From Oligoflexales bacterium (GTDB taxonomy: Bacteria; Bdellovibrionota_B; Oligoflexia; Oligoflexales; RGVZ01): a stretch of 64,000 bases of DNA. This document shows positions 1 to 9,197 of the stretch, in pieces. Numbering within the stretch: position 1 is the first letter of the stretch; every line of letters starts with the position of its first letter. The notes beneath the pieces are model-generated. The model was not told where the DNA came from. It saw only the letters and a program-made list of their open reading frames with translations, and did not search any database. The DNA lies in assembly GCA_947468665.1 (NCBI GenBank), contig CANILH010000004.1, positions 1-64,000 on the forward strand. The letters are read 5' to 3'. Made by a program: the position numbers and the translations under genes.

Positions 1-148
1 ACTTATTAAAGTCTCCAATGGAGACTTGTCTCACATAAAACCCGAAGATTCTATGTGCGACGAAATACAGCAACCTGTTGATTGGTTCTTGTTTTTCTGT
101 CGATTCACTATTCAGTTTTCAAAGAGCACTCGTTTTGCGAGGGGAGGG
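1..148 (-). promoter_or_regulatory. rRNA operon leader with boxB/boxA antitermination signals
   Basis: Read on the minus strand, a small hairpin CTCG-CAAAA-CGAG (129-141) precedes TGCTCTTTGAAAA (116-128), which matches the rRNA boxA consensus. Further downstream are two inverted repeats: 28-30/59-61 with 32-37/52-57, and a perfect 8-base-arm hairpin at 9-27 with loop AAT. They are plausible parts of the processing stalk that flanks a 16S gene. No protein-coding gene is credible here. The 16S gene would start beyond the left edge. Confidence 0.65.
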
Positions 149-177
149 TTTTAAACGATTTAACCGTCTTTTGTCTA
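149..177 (-). promoter_or_regulatory. Possible second rRNA promoter (P2)
   Basis: Minus-strand TAGACA (172-177), a 17-base spacer and TTAAAA (149-154). The -35 is good and the -10 is poor. It is called mainly because rRNA operons often have tandem promoters and it sits between P1 and the boxB/boxA elements. Confidence 0.4.
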
Positions 178-257
178 GTGAATTTTACGCTGTTAGCGTT
201 TTTTCTTTAGACACGATTTCAAAGCCTAAAACACAGTCTCTAACCCGAGGGAGAGAG

Positions 258-286
258 GTTATAGGCGAGCAACCCAGAATGGTCAA
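258..286 (-). promoter_or_regulatory. Strong sigma-70 promoter, probable rRNA operon P1
   Basis: On the minus strand the sequence reads TTGACC, a 17-base spacer, then TATAAC. Immediately upstream (about 287-340) is an AT-rich tract resembling an UP element. Downstream lie a second possible promoter, a boxB-like hairpin and a boxA motif, the usual order in an rRNA leader. The rRNA genes themselves would begin left of position 1, so the assignment is inferred from the leader. Confidence 0.75.
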
Positions 287-348
287 CGAATTTCTACTGG
301 TTCATTAATTATTTTTATGGGTAAAAAATATCTTCTGATATCGGATGG

Positions 349-1212
349 TTACAATCGGATGGCGCAATCATATTTGCGCCTACCCTTGTCTTCCAGTCCG
401 CGGCTATCCACCACACAGCGTAAGGCCCCGGCTAATTCCCGGGGAATTTCCGTCAGAGCCGCCTGCGACTGAGCCCGGCGAATCTCGTTGAGGGTATCGA
501 CCATCGAAGACGAGACGGAAAGCGATTCTTTACGCCCCAATTCCCGTGCGTCATCAGATATTCCACCACGGGTAATTCTACGCACAGTGCAAATAGCGTT
601 CACATCGCGCTGCAAAACCCGACATGAAATAATTCCCGACAAATCCGTGACTGTATCCCCAAAAATTGATTCTCCGCGCAGAAGTCCCGCGAGCTCAAAC
701 GCGACATCATCAAAGTACACGGCCTCATTGTGCGCGCGAACCCTGCTAAATAAGCACTTCACCTCATCTTTGTCAGAAAATGGCGGTGCTTTTTTGCCGA
801 TAACCTCACAGGTAGAGTCCGCGACAATTCTAGGCTCAATATCGACGTCCTTACGTGTCTCAAGTATTTTTTTACGCAAGCCAACAGATAGAGCGTTACT
901 CATCAGAGATTCCAATCCACCCTTTGCCTGAATGAGACAGGAAACAAAACCACCCTCATCGCGACATCTGGCGACACCAGCACGACTGGAATTCTCGGCG
1001 GATGGAGTCGCCAAACGCTGCCATAACGCGAAATCAGTATAAATTTCTGGGCCCACCGGCTGTACACGGCCCTCTGCAGCGACTACATCTTGTTCTGCAG
1101 CATCTTTTGAAGCCAGCGAAGATCGCTTTTTGCCTGACGCGAGCGGTGCCGTACTCCGGCACCCCGTGAACGCGATCAACAAAAAAAACAAGCCGACTCG
1201 AAACACGGTCAT
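349..1212 (-). CDS. Predicted lipoprotein of unknown function
   Basis: 287 aa. The N-terminus is a lipoprotein signal peptide: a hydrophobic stretch ends in a lipobox FTGC, with the lipidated Cys near residue 18, followed by a polar, low-complexity linker. The rest is soluble, with at least six further Cys residues, which suggests disulfides in the periplasm. I recognise no domain. The ATG at 1212 is preceded by GGAGA about 10 bases upstream. It stands alone between the rRNA promoter, which starts just after its stop, and the divergent gpmI gene. Confidence 0.7.
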   Translation of the reverse strand: MTVFRVGLFFLLIAFTGCRSTAPLASGKKRSSLASKDAAEQDVVAAEGRVQPVGPEIYTDFALWQRLATPSAENSSRAGVARCRDEGGFVSCLIQAKGGLESLMSNALSVGLRKKILETRKDVDIEPRIVADSTCEVIGKKAPPFSDKDEVKCLFSRVRAHNEAVYFDDVAFELAGLLRGESIFGDTVTDLSGIISCRVLQRDVNAICTVRRITRGGISDDARELGRKESLSVSSSMVDTLNEIRRAQSQAALTEIPRELAGALRCVVDSRGLEDKGRRKYDCAIRL

Positions 1213-1400
1213 AAGCGGAAATCTCCGTCCAAAAATTCGTCTGTATCGGGGCTCATGGACACAGTGATGTAATTTGTAACTCTTGCTACTAGTTTACGCT
1301 GAACTAACTCTGGACGCAAAGACTGATTGCGCGATGGCACAGGGGAACATAGATTATTGAGGTCAAATGTGAGTCAGGTCTTGTTCGGAGAAATACCCCC

Positions 1401-3044
1401 ATGAGCAAATCCACGGCAAAGCGCCAAGTTCTCACCGTAGTCATGGATGGTGTGGGATTATCATCCAATGAGTTTGGTAACGCCGTCGCGAACGCCGCTA
1501 AACCAAACCTGGAATGGTTGCGAAAAAACGCCACCTGGCGAACTCTGATAGCTCACGGCAAGGCGGTAGGCCTTCCTTCCGACAGTGACATCGGCAATAG
1601 CGAGGTTGGTCATAACGCTCTCGGCGCGGGACGAATCTTTGACCAGGGTGCTAAACTCATACAGGCGGCCATGGCCTCCGGCACCATTTTTACCGCACCA
1701 ACCTGGAAGAACCTTACCGCTCACGTCATAGCCCAAAACACCACGCTTCACTTCCTTGGACTCCTATCCGACGGAAACGTCCACTCCCACGAAGACCATC
1801 TTTACGCAATGCTGCGCCGCGCCAAACAAGAAGGCGTCAAAAAAGTGAGGGTCCACGTGCTTTTTGACGGCCGGGACGTGGCAGAAAAGAGCGCTGAGGC
1901 CTATATCGATCGGCTTGAGAAGGTGCTGAAAGAGCTTCGCTCAAATACCTATGACGTTGAGGTTGCCTCTGGCGGCGGCCGCATGAAAATTACCATGGAT
2001 CGCTATGAAGCCGACTGGAGCATGGTAAAAACTGGGTGGGATTGTCACGTTCACGGAATTGCCGCCGATAAATTTCCATCACTCTCAGCGGCGCTAACGA
2101 AATACAGGACCGATAAATCCATCACCGATCAATATATTCCGCCATTTATTATCGAGAAGGCGGGGAAACCCACTGGTAAAATCACTGATGGTGACGCCGT
2201 TATTTTCTTCAACTTCCGAGGCGACCGAGCCATCGAGATCAGCAGAGCCTTTACTGAGAGTTCCTTCACGAAATTTGACCGGGGACTATTCCCCAATACG
2301 CTTTATGCCGGCATGATGCAGTACGATGGCGATTTGCTCATTCCGGAGAATTATCTTGTGTCACCGCCAGCTATTTCCGACACTCTCGGGCAGTTTCTCG
2401 CGAAGTCAGGCGTACGGCAATTCGCCTGCAGTGAAACCCAGAAGTTTGGCCATGTCACCTATTTCTGGAACGGCAACAGAAGCGGTTACTTTGACAAAAA
2501 AACCGAGGAATACCTTGAGATCAAATCCGACGCAGGTATCACGTTTGATCACAAACCATGGATGAAAGCATACGAGATCACGGAAGAAACCATGAAACGT
2601 ATGAAGTCTCACTCGTTTGACTTCGGGAGAATCAATTTCCCAAATGGCGACATGGTTGGTCACACAGGAAATTATGAGGCGGCGCTGGTAGCTGTTGAGA
2701 CTGTTGACTTGATGCTTGGCAGGCTGATTGAGGCGGCAAAGGTCTCAAATACAATTCTTATTGTCACCGCAGATCACGGCAACGCCGACGAGATGTTTGA
2801 CGCCAAGGCGAAAGATTTTCCGAACTGGAAGGATCTTTCATTAAACGAGAGACCAACCCCAAAAACAGCGCACACCGTTAACCCGGTACCCTTCGCAATT
2901 TTCGATCCTTCCCGGGCACTACCCTGGACACTCGATCCGTCCATACAGCAAGGAACCCTTGGGAACGTCGCTAATACAGTTCTCACGCTACTGGGACTTC
3001 CCACGAGGGATATTTATTTACCAAGCCTGATCATCAAGGATTAA
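1401..3044 (+). CDS. gpmI: 2,3-bisphosphoglycerate-independent phosphoglycerate mutase
   Basis: 547 aa, slightly longer than the usual 510-ish. Interconverts 3- and 2-phosphoglycerate in glycolysis and gluconeogenesis using two metal ions and a phosphoserine intermediate. The N-terminal metal-binding motif VMDGVG is at about residues 14-19. The catalytic Ser is S67 in DSDIGNSEVGH, and later metal-binding motifs GDMVGHTGN and VTADHGNADEM are present. The ATG follows GGAGA about 11 bases upstream. A weak upstream promoter candidate is TTGCGC-17-TAGATT (1327-1355). Its stop overlaps the mazG start by one base (TAATG), so translation of the two is probably coupled. Confidence 0.97.
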   Translation: MSKSTAKRQVLTVVMDGVGLSSNEFGNAVANAAKPNLEWLRKNATWRTLIAHGKAVGLPSDSDIGNSEVGHNALGAGRIFDQGAKLIQAAMASGTIFTAPTWKNLTAHVIAQNTTLHFLGLLSDGNVHSHEDHLYAMLRRAKQEGVKKVRVHVLFDGRDVAEKSAEAYIDRLEKVLKELRSNTYDVEVASGGGRMKITMDRYEADWSMVKTGWDCHVHGIAADKFPSLSAALTKYRTDKSITDQYIPPFIIEKAGKPTGKITDGDAVIFFNFRGDRAIEISRAFTESSFTKFDRGLFPNTLYAGMMQYDGDLLIPENYLVSPPAISDTLGQFLAKSGVRQFACSETQKFGHVTYFWNGNRSGYFDKKTEEYLEIKSDAGITFDHKPWMKAYEITEETMKRMKSHSFDFGRINFPNGDMVGHTGNYEAALVAVETVDLMLGRLIEAAKVSNTILIVTADHGNADEMFDAKAKDFPNWKDLSLNERPTPKTAHTVNPVPFAIFDPSRALPWTLDPSIQQGTLGNVANTVLTLLGLPTRDIYLPSLIIKD

Positions 3045-3916
3045 TGAGCATGCAAGAAAGTGATGTCTGGCAGGACTCAAAGACCGCGTTTGGAAAGCTT
3101 TGCGGGACAATCGCTGCTCTGAGACACCCTGTAACAGGCTGTCCCTGGGATCTTGAGCAGACGCACTCAACTCTTCGGAAATATATGATCGAGGAGGCCT
3201 ACGAGGCCGCCGAGGTGATGGATCCTGAGAACCCGTCCAAGCTTCGCGATGAGCTAGGCGACGTATTATTGCAGGTCGTCTTGAACTCACAGCTTGCCAA
3301 AGACGCCGGCACGTTCACCATCAAAGATGTCATTGAAGGGCTGAACGCCAAAATGCGCAGACGTCACCCTCATGTGTTTGGTGAGGACGGCAATCCTGAC
3401 GCCACTAAAAACCGCGAAAAAGCTCAAATTCGCGCCAAATGGGAAGATGTCAAAGCAAAAGAGAACGGAACGGCGAAACAGCCTTCCGCCGGCGTTTTTT
3501 CGCACTTAAAGCCCGGATCGGTTACCCCCGCAGGCCTGATGGCGGTTGCCATAGGTAAAGTCGCCAAAAAGATCTCTTTTGACTGGGGAAGCTCACTTGA
3601 GGTTTTCGCGCAGGTTGAGAGCGAGGTTAACGAATTAAAGCACGAGGTCAAAACAAGTAAGAGCAAAACGAAGATCTATGAGGAGATGGGAGATGTATTC
3701 TTCTCGTTAGGCCAGCTCTGTAGACATCTGGATATTGACCCCGAAGTATGCGCGATGGACGGCAACAAAAAATTCCTAAGGCGCTTTGAATTGCTTGAGG
3801 ACATCGCAAAATCTGAGGGCGTTGACATCCACGCGGCAGGCACGGCGAGACTTGAAGATCTATGGCTTAAGGCAAAGGCCCGTGAGCAACACGCCACCCC
3901 AAAAGGAACACCATGA
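3044..3916 (+). CDS. mazG: Nucleoside triphosphate pyrophosphohydrolase MazG
   Basis: 290 aa, the two-domain form. Hydrolyses (d)NTPs to NMP and pyrophosphate, cleaning the nucleotide pool and influencing ppGpp levels in some species. The N-terminal MazG domain shows the metal-binding EExxE-type helix (IEEAYEAAE) and the partner DELGDVLLQ. A second copy of the fold is seen in the C-terminal half (VESEVNELKHEV, YEEMGDVFFSLGQL). The ATG overlaps the gpmI stop by one base, and its own stop overlaps the rnhA start in an ATGA, so the three genes form an operon. Confidence 0.95.
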   Translation: MSMQESDVWQDSKTAFGKLCGTIAALRHPVTGCPWDLEQTHSTLRKYMIEEAYEAAEVMDPENPSKLRDELGDVLLQVVLNSQLAKDAGTFTIKDVIEGLNAKMRRRHPHVFGEDGNPDATKNREKAQIRAKWEDVKAKENGTAKQPSAGVFSHLKPGSVTPAGLMAVAIGKVAKKISFDWGSSLEVFAQVESEVNELKHEVKTSKSKTKIYEEMGDVFFSLGQLCRHLDIDPEVCAMDGNKKFLRRFELLEDIAKSEGVDIHAAGTARLEDLWLKAKAREQHATPKGTP

Positions 3917-4365
3917 CATCAGAACCCCGCGAAAAAGTTATTTTAACGACCGACGGTGCTTGTATCGGGAACCCCGGCCCCGGCGGCTGGGCGGCACTCC
4001 TTAAGTTCAAGTCTAAGGAAAAAATGCTTTCCGGCAACGAGGCTGACACGACCAATAACCGGATGGAGCTTTTGGCTGTCATTGAGGGTCTTCAGGCCTT
4101 AAAGCGCAGGTGTCATGTCACGGTCGTTACTGATAGCCAATATGTGATGAAGGCCTTTAAGGAAGGTTGGCTTGAAAAATGGGAGGGTAACGGCTGGAAA
4201 ACTGCCGACAAAAAGGCCGTTAAAAATCAGGATCTTTGGGAGTCACTTCTCACACTTGAGGCCGAGCACGATGTGCATTGGGAATGGGTCAAAGGTCACA
4301 GCGGCCACCCGGATAATGAACGCGTGGACCAGGAAGCACGGTCCCAGGCTGAGCAGGCGCGATAA
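3913..4365 (+). CDS. rnhA: Ribonuclease HI
   Basis: 150 aa, normal length. Cleaves the RNA strand of RNA:DNA hybrids (R-loops, replication primers). The four catalytic acidic residues are visible: D14 in LTTDGACIGNPGPGGW, E52 in NNRMELLAVIEGL, D74 in VTDSQYV and D134 in GHPDNERVD. His129 lies in the KGHSGH loop and the helix rich in Lys/Trp (EGWLEKWEGNGWK) is the hybrid-binding basic protrusion. It starts inside the mazG stop (ATGA overlap) and is last in the gpmI-mazG-rnhA operon. Confidence 0.97.
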   Translation: MTSEPREKVILTTDGACIGNPGPGGWAALLKFKSKEKMLSGNEADTTNNRMELLAVIEGLQALKRRCHVTVVTDSQYVMKAFKEGWLEKWEGNGWKTADKKAVKNQDLWESLLTLEAEHDVHWEWVKGHSGHPDNERVDQEARSQAEQAR

Positions 4366-4403
4366 AACCGCACCAGACTGCTCATCACAAAGTCAGCTAT
4401 CCC

Positions 4404-4432
4404 TTGACAGAAATAGCTGTCATTGCTACAAC
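4404..4432 (+). promoter_or_regulatory. sigma-70 promoter of rpsT
   Basis: A consensus TTGACA (4404-4409), a 17-base spacer and TACAAC (4427-4432), placed in the gap between rnhA and rpsT. This suggests the ribosomal protein gene is transcribed separately from the upstream operon. Confidence 0.75.
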
Positions 4433-4522
4433 CTCCCCCTCTCGGTGGGTAACTTTACTGTCAACTCACCAGTGTGAATGGTTCAACTAACGTATAAACA
4501 TCGTATTTTATTGGGGTTTCCT

Positions 4523-4816
4523 GTGGCCAACCATAAGTCATCAACTAAAAGAGCTCGCTCCGCAATCGTTAAGCGTGATCACAACAGCCAGTATCTCGGC
4601 AGCGTACGCACCTCGATAAAACGCTTCCGCTTCGCCCTTGAGGCGCTCAAAGCCGGAACAGAAAAAGACATTAAGAAAGTCGAAGCCCTTCTTTCCAAGG
4701 CTCAGGAGCTATTAATGAAAGCCTCAAGCAAGGGCATCGTCCATAAAAAAGCCGCAAGCCGCAAAATAAGCCGTCTTGCTCAAGCAACGAAATCCGCTAC
4801 AGGAACCAAGAAATAA
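4523..4816 (+). CDS. rpsT: 30S ribosomal protein S20
   Basis: 97 aa. Binds 16S rRNA at the bottom of the small subunit. The highly basic all-helical sequence begins ANHKSSTKRARSAI, the family signature, and continues with KRFRFALEALK and a Lys/Ala-rich C-terminus. The GTG at 4523 is chosen because the conserved family N-terminus starts there. An in-frame ATG at 4478 would add 15 unrelated residues. A 17-spacer promoter lies upstream and a hairpin terminator follows, so this is a single-gene transcription unit. Confidence 0.95.
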   Translation: MANHKSSTKRARSAIVKRDHNSQYLGSVRTSIKRFRFALEALKAGTEKDIKKVEALLSKAQELLMKASSKGIVHKKAASRKISRLAQATKSATGTKK

Positions 4817-4839
4817 TTCTTAAAACTGTAAGTGACACT

Positions 4840-4882
4840 GAAAGCCACCCGTAGCTAGCCTACTGGTGGCTTTCAAGTTTTT
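4840..4882 (+). terminator. Rho-independent terminator after rpsT
   Basis: Perfect 10-bp stem GAAAGCCACC (4840-4849) / GGTGGCTTTC (4865-4874), followed by AAGTTTTT. The right arm doubles as the last codons of the convergent gene on the minus strand. Confidence 0.8.
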
Positions 4883-6578
4883 CGATCGCCATGGCGAGAT
4901 TCGGGTGATCCCCTATGGACTCCCGGACCATCAATAACGCCCCAAGGGCAAGAGGTGTCTCAGCGTTCTCCAAGCATGCCTGGACTAAAAGACTGAGCGA
5001 GGGAGACTGAAGCCCGCCGATGGACACAGCCTTCTGAAGCCAAAAGACAGCCTCATCAAACATTTTAAGGCGTCGATAGACGAGTCCAACACCGGCGAGA
5101 CACTGATAATCATTTGGATTTACGGCCAGCCCCCTTTTAAAGAAACTCAAGGCGTCCTCGTGGCTGTGACCATGCCACGCAAGATATCCTAGCCCACGTA
5201 GGGCATGATAATTCATGCCATTAGATTTAAGAGATTCTTCAAATGACGAAATCGCCTCGTCTCCGCGGGAAAGAGCCGCCAGGGCGTCTCCGCGAATCCT
5301 GAGCAGCTCTGAATGTGTCGCCACATCACAAGTCGAAGAGAATTCGCGCGCCTCCTCACATGCGACTAAAATATCCTTAGCGTCTTTAAATGTAATGGGA
5401 ACCTGATGGGCCTCAACAAACGAAACCAATCCAAGTTTCCGCGCCGCGCTCTCATCATGTCCACACAGGACATCAAGGCGTCCCTGGATGATTCCCGCAG
5501 CGATGCAAGGTGACAGACCGGCGGCGCAAAGTTCGCCCCTCGCGTGCCTCTGCCCGGAGTCTCGAGAAAGATTTGAAATAACCTCTGCCAGACTTATAGC
5601 GATATCAATCGCGGAAAAATCATCCATTCTTGACACCAGCAAACCCGAAAGCCAGTCATCGGCGAGCGTGCCGCCCGGAACAATTATTTTCACGCCGCTA
5701 AACGCTGCCGACAACACATGCCATGGCATAGCCTCCAGCTCCTGTTTACCCGCCGGACGACCCTCAATCAGCACATCAGTTGCCGCAAGTAAATCGCCTA
5801 GAAATGGCGTGGTGTCCTGCGATAAAATCATGGTTATGGGTCCAAGTCCAAGATCGGCGACTAAATATTTTAATTCTGCTGACGCAGCTCCCTCACCACA
5901 AATCAGTAATCTAATCCGCTGACGAAGCTCCGGCCGTATCTTATTAAGCGCCAGCCTTATGCCCTGGAAAATTGTCCCGGCCGGCTCCAGATCCTCGATT
6001 GATGTCATCAGAGTCAAAAGGAGACAATCCTCCGGTAACACCACATAGGATTTGAACTTCGCCGCCCGTTCCACTGAATAGGCGAATTTCTCAGGATTTG
6101 TGGTCGCCCGGAGCCTCTGGATCTTATCACCAGGAACTCCCTCCATAGCCAGTAACTGCTCAGCGCGCCTCGACGTTGGGAAGAACACGTCTGCATGGTG
6201 GTGGATATCATGCTGAATAGCCCTGATATTCGAATACTTCTCATATATGAATGGCTGATGCTCGTGTGTCACACACGCAAATGGAATACTTAGCTTTCGT
6301 GACGCTCGCAGTGCCTGAAACGTATATAATTTACTGGTCTCAATCCCCACAACCAGGTCCGCGCCCGCGAGATGCCGATCAACATTGCGCAAAAATCCCG
6401 GCATATCGGCGATACGAGGAAACATCACGACTGGCAGCGATGTCGTTATATTTGACTCGACGCTATCAATGGCGAAAATCTCAACACTATGGCGGAGCGC
6501 CAACTCTTCCCAAACGCGCGGCAACGCCGAATCATTAAGCGTTCCCGCGATGACTTTTATTTTTAACCTCCGCTTCAT
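4860..6578 (-). CDS. Glycosyltransferase-like (GT-B) protein with C-terminal TPR repeats
   Basis: 572 aa, no signal peptide. The N-terminal half looks like a GT-B glycosyltransferase: an initial beta-strand/turn IKVIAGTLNDS, ADLVVGIETSK, PFACVTHEH, then a nucleotide-sugar half with RIRLLICGEGAASAELKYL and DVLIEGRPAGKQELEAMPW where GT4 enzymes have their EGxPxxxxEA motif. From about residue 395 there are TPR units (ALAALSRGDEAISSFEESL, HALRGLGYLAWHGHSHEDAL). AGGAG precedes the ATG by 5 bases. It lies 8 bases downstream of the S41 protease gene in the same direction, so they form an operon. Substrate unknown; it could also have lost catalysis and serve as a scaffold. Confidence 0.65.
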   Translation of the reverse strand: MKRRLKIKVIAGTLNDSALPRVWEELALRHSVEIFAIDSVESNITTSLPVVMFPRIADMPGFLRNVDRHLAGADLVVGIETSKLYTFQALRASRKLSIPFACVTHEHQPFIYEKYSNIRAIQHDIHHHADVFFPTSRRAEQLLAMEGVPGDKIQRLRATTNPEKFAYSVERAAKFKSYVVLPEDCLLLTLMTSIEDLEPAGTIFQGIRLALNKIRPELRQRIRLLICGEGAASAELKYLVADLGLGPITMILSQDTTPFLGDLLAATDVLIEGRPAGKQELEAMPWHVLSAAFSGVKIIVPGGTLADDWLSGLLVSRMDDFSAIDIAISLAEVISNLSRDSGQRHARGELCAAGLSPCIAAGIIQGRLDVLCGHDESAARKLGLVSFVEAHQVPITFKDAKDILVACEEAREFSSTCDVATHSELLRIRGDALAALSRGDEAISSFEESLKSNGMNYHALRGLGYLAWHGHSHEDALSFFKRGLAVNPNDYQCLAGVGLVYRRLKMFDEAVFWLQKAVSIGGLQSPSLSLLVQACLENAETPLALGALLMVRESIGDHPNLAMAIEKLESHQ

Positions 6579-6586
6579 ATCAACTC

Positions 6587-9115
6587 CTAGTGCGAAAGTT
6601 TAACCGCGTCCCTGGCCGCTGTTAAGGCGCCTGATGTCCGAACCTCGGACATCGTAAAGTACGAGTCCGCGACATTGCCGTCCCGAATCGCGACACCAAC
6701 AGAGACCGATGTTGACTCAAACTTGCTTTTAGCCCTGATGGGAACAAGGATTTCCTTGCTGGCTCCGGCAGGAATCCTTCCGATGGCGTAATCCGATTTT
6801 GGCAGGGACACTTGCTCACCACCAAGATTGATCGCTGTCAACCTAACGTCATTAACATCTGAATCACCCTGATTTGAGACGACAACACTAAACGCACCTG
6901 TCTCGCCAGGATCAAGTATCTTAGGTTCGACGCTGGTTGGTCCGTCGATAAACTCTACTTTCGCTACAATCCGGGACGGTTCACGTTCGTCAACATCAAT
7001 CAAGAACTCACCCTGCGCGTTCGGGAGTGCCTGCGCGTCAATGGCGATGCCGGCGTTAACATAATGACGACCAGCGGCCAGGGAAGCCGGCGTAGATATC
7101 TTTATCACACCATCTTTTGAATGCCCCGGCGCAATTGAGCCCACTAGAACTTCCTTGGTTTCTAGCCCGGAGACTGGAGACTGTATAAAAACAGATACGT
7201 TTTCAGCTACCGTTGTGCCCAAATTGGAAATCTTCCAGGGAACGTCTGACGCGCTACCCGCAACCGTTTTCAGTCCGATAGGAGGAGTTTTAATCCTAAG
7301 CGCGAGAGCGGTCGAATCCGGGACAAGTCGCGCATGGACTGACCACCCAACCTGGTGCTTTGACCGCAACCAAGCCAACGCTTCCTGTGACATGCCGGAT
7401 AATTTCTGCTTGATCTCTGGCATCGCGAGCGCGATCCAATGCGTAGACCGTCGGGCACCTTCCGGCAAGCTCCGACCATAGGTATCTGAAACTTTCTTAA
7501 AGAGAGTCATGGCGGTGGCCATTTCAGGATCAAACGCCTCGTTTTCGCTGTCGGGAGAACGCTCTTTGCTCAGGAAGTATCCCTTCATAGATGACGTTGA
7601 CCTGGTGGAAGCTGCATTTGCGACTGCGCTCAAATGATTCGGCAGAAACTGCTCGTTTCGATAGCGATAAGGGCCAAATAAATTCAAATTTTCCGCACTT
7701 TGAAGCACTGGCTGAATCCATATGTCAGGGATAATGCCGATATTTTGAATGCTCTTATCGGCCGGCGTGAAGTACCTTGCGATAGTTAACTTTAGAGCTC
7801 TCTGCTCAGGAAGCTCAAAGACTGTCTGGACTGACCCCTTACCAAAACTAGGCTGGCCAATTACCACTGCCCGACCGTTGTCCTGGAGAGCTCCCGCGAC
7901 AATCTCACTGGCGGAAGCACTGTCCTCATCCATCAATACTACGACAGGATAGTCGCCTTCATCATAAGACATGCTTGCGCGTTCGATCTCCTCACGGCGA
8001 CCGCGAGTCGTTACGACAATCCCCTTATCAAGAAAAATATCACTGACGAGTACCGCCTGATCAAGAAGTCCACCTGGGTTGCCTCGCAAATCGAGCACTA
8101 GACCGGTCATAGGCGACTTTTTTCTAAATTTGTGAATGTGATTGATAATTTCCTTATTGGTTCGAGAAGCGAAATTCTCAACCGATAACCTTAAAACGTG
8201 CAACCCGTCCTGGTGGTATTCTCGGGGTTCAACTGAGTCTACCTCTATAATCTCACGGCGAACTAATGTCGCGAGAGGAGCCCACGCGCCAGATCTGAGA
8301 GTCAGCAGCTGCGCGCTGCTCCCTGGTTCACCCCTCATATGCGTGATTAACTTATCAAGCGTAAGCCCATAGGTACTAAATCCGTCGATGGATAAAATCT
8401 TGTCATTTTTTCTGATCCCCATGCGCAGCGCCGGGCTTTTTGGCAATGGCTTCAGTACAGTTAGCACGTTCTCACGCACCCCGACCAGAACACCAAGCCC
8501 CCCGAATGCTCCCTCAGTACCTTGCCTGAGATCCATATATGCCTCAGAAGAAAGTAGCGAGGAATGCGCGTCAAGTGAGCTCAAAAGGGCGTTCAAGATG
8601 ATAGTGGTAGAATCCCGCTCGGCACCAAGCATGATGTTGTCTGATTTATCCATGAATGACGAAATATTGATTCTATCGCAGAAGCTAATCAAGCTTTTAA
8701 GGCGGCCGAGAACCTCCTCATACGCCAAGTCCGCCCCATGATTGAACTCGATCTTCTCAGATCGTCCGCTGACAGAATAGCTCTGCTCAGTGTCCTCAAA
8801 TCGCATCTCTGGAATAGCGTACGCAAGGGATCTCATCGTTCCTGCTATGAGCTGGTCTCCAGCTACTCGCTCTGAGTCGACGTAATAGTTTTGTACAAGG
8901 CTGACTATGGAGTCGAGCAGGATCGCCGCGGACGCCTTGTTTACCGTGTTTGTATTGCCGGCGATTTGTGAGGAAGTAGCTTTTCGAGACTGGACTCTAG
9001 ACCTAAATCTCAGGTCTCCGGGATATAGAGCCACAAATAACGTGAGTACGACAGCAGCGACAACAGTGGGAGGAAGTCCCCTGAATGGACTTGGGCGTTG
9101 GCTAGGTCGAACCAT
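6587..9115 (-). CDS. S41 family C-terminal processing protease with PDZ and CARDB-like domains
   Basis: 842 aa, about twice the usual CtpA length. One N-terminal membrane anchor (about residues 17-31) places the enzyme in the periplasm. A PDZ domain spans about 200-275 (GGLGVLVG, KNDKILSIDG). The S41 core follows, with a catalytic Ser-Lys dyad at S401 (DEDSASASEIVAGAL) and K426 (GQPSFGKGS); their 25-residue spacing matches B. subtilis CtpB. The C-terminal ~240 residues form two beta-rich segments resembling CARDB/adhesion modules (DPGETGAFSVVVSNQGDSD). It is the first gene of an operon with the glycosyltransferase-like TPR protein. Likely role: cleaving periplasmic or envelope proteins at their C-termini. 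Confidence 0.85.
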   Translation of the reverse strand: MVRPSQRPSPFRGLPPTVVAAVVLTLFVALYPGDLRFRSRVQSRKATSSQIAGNTNTVNKASAAILLDSIVSLVQNYYVDSERVAGDQLIAGTMRSLAYAIPEMRFEDTEQSYSVSGRSEKIEFNHGADLAYEEVLGRLKSLISFCDRINISSFMDKSDNIMLGAERDSTTIILNALLSSLDAHSSLLSSEAYMDLRQGTEGAFGGLGVLVGVRENVLTVLKPLPKSPALRMGIRKNDKILSIDGFSTYGLTLDKLITHMRGEPGSSAQLLTLRSGAWAPLATLVRREIIEVDSVEPREYHQDGLHVLRLSVENFASRTNKEIINHIHKFRKKSPMTGLVLDLRGNPGGLLDQAVLVSDIFLDKGIVVTTRGRREEIERASMSYDEGDYPVVVLMDEDSASASEIVAGALQDNGRAVVIGQPSFGKGSVQTVFELPEQRALKLTIARYFTPADKSIQNIGIIPDIWIQPVLQSAENLNLFGPYRYRNEQFLPNHLSAVANAASTRSTSSMKGYFLSKERSPDSENEAFDPEMATAMTLFKKVSDTYGRSLPEGARRSTHWIALAMPEIKQKLSGMSQEALAWLRSKHQVGWSVHARLVPDSTALALRIKTPPIGLKTVAGSASDVPWKISNLGTTVAENVSVFIQSPVSGLETKEVLVGSIAPGHSKDGVIKISTPASLAAGRHYVNAGIAIDAQALPNAQGEFLIDVDEREPSRIVAKVEFIDGPTSVEPKILDPGETGAFSVVVSNQGDSDVNDVRLTAINLGGEQVSLPKSDYAIGRIPAGASKEILVPIRAKSKFESTSVSVGVAIRDGNVADSYFTMSEVRTSGALTAARDAVKLSH

Positions 9116-9168
9116 AGTGACGATACCTCGGTTGTAGTACCCGTGGTATCGGCTAAAGCCCGCCCCCC

Positions 9169-9197
9169 TTGACTAAATGAAGATTAGGCGCCCTATT
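9169..9197 (+). promoter_or_regulatory. Possible promoter of the exported TPR gene
   Basis: TTGACT (9169-9174), a 17-base spacer and CCTATT (9192-9197); the -10 is poor. The 240-base divergent gap (9116-9355) also contains a T-rich stretch and a 7-base inverted repeat CGATACC/GGTATCG (about 9121-9151) near the start of the minus-strand protease gene. Confidence 0.3.

Noticed and set aside
78-308. 76-codon open frame on the plus strand at the left end
   Set aside because: It lies entirely within the minus-strand rRNA promoter/leader, has no ribosome-binding site and codes for no recognisable protein.
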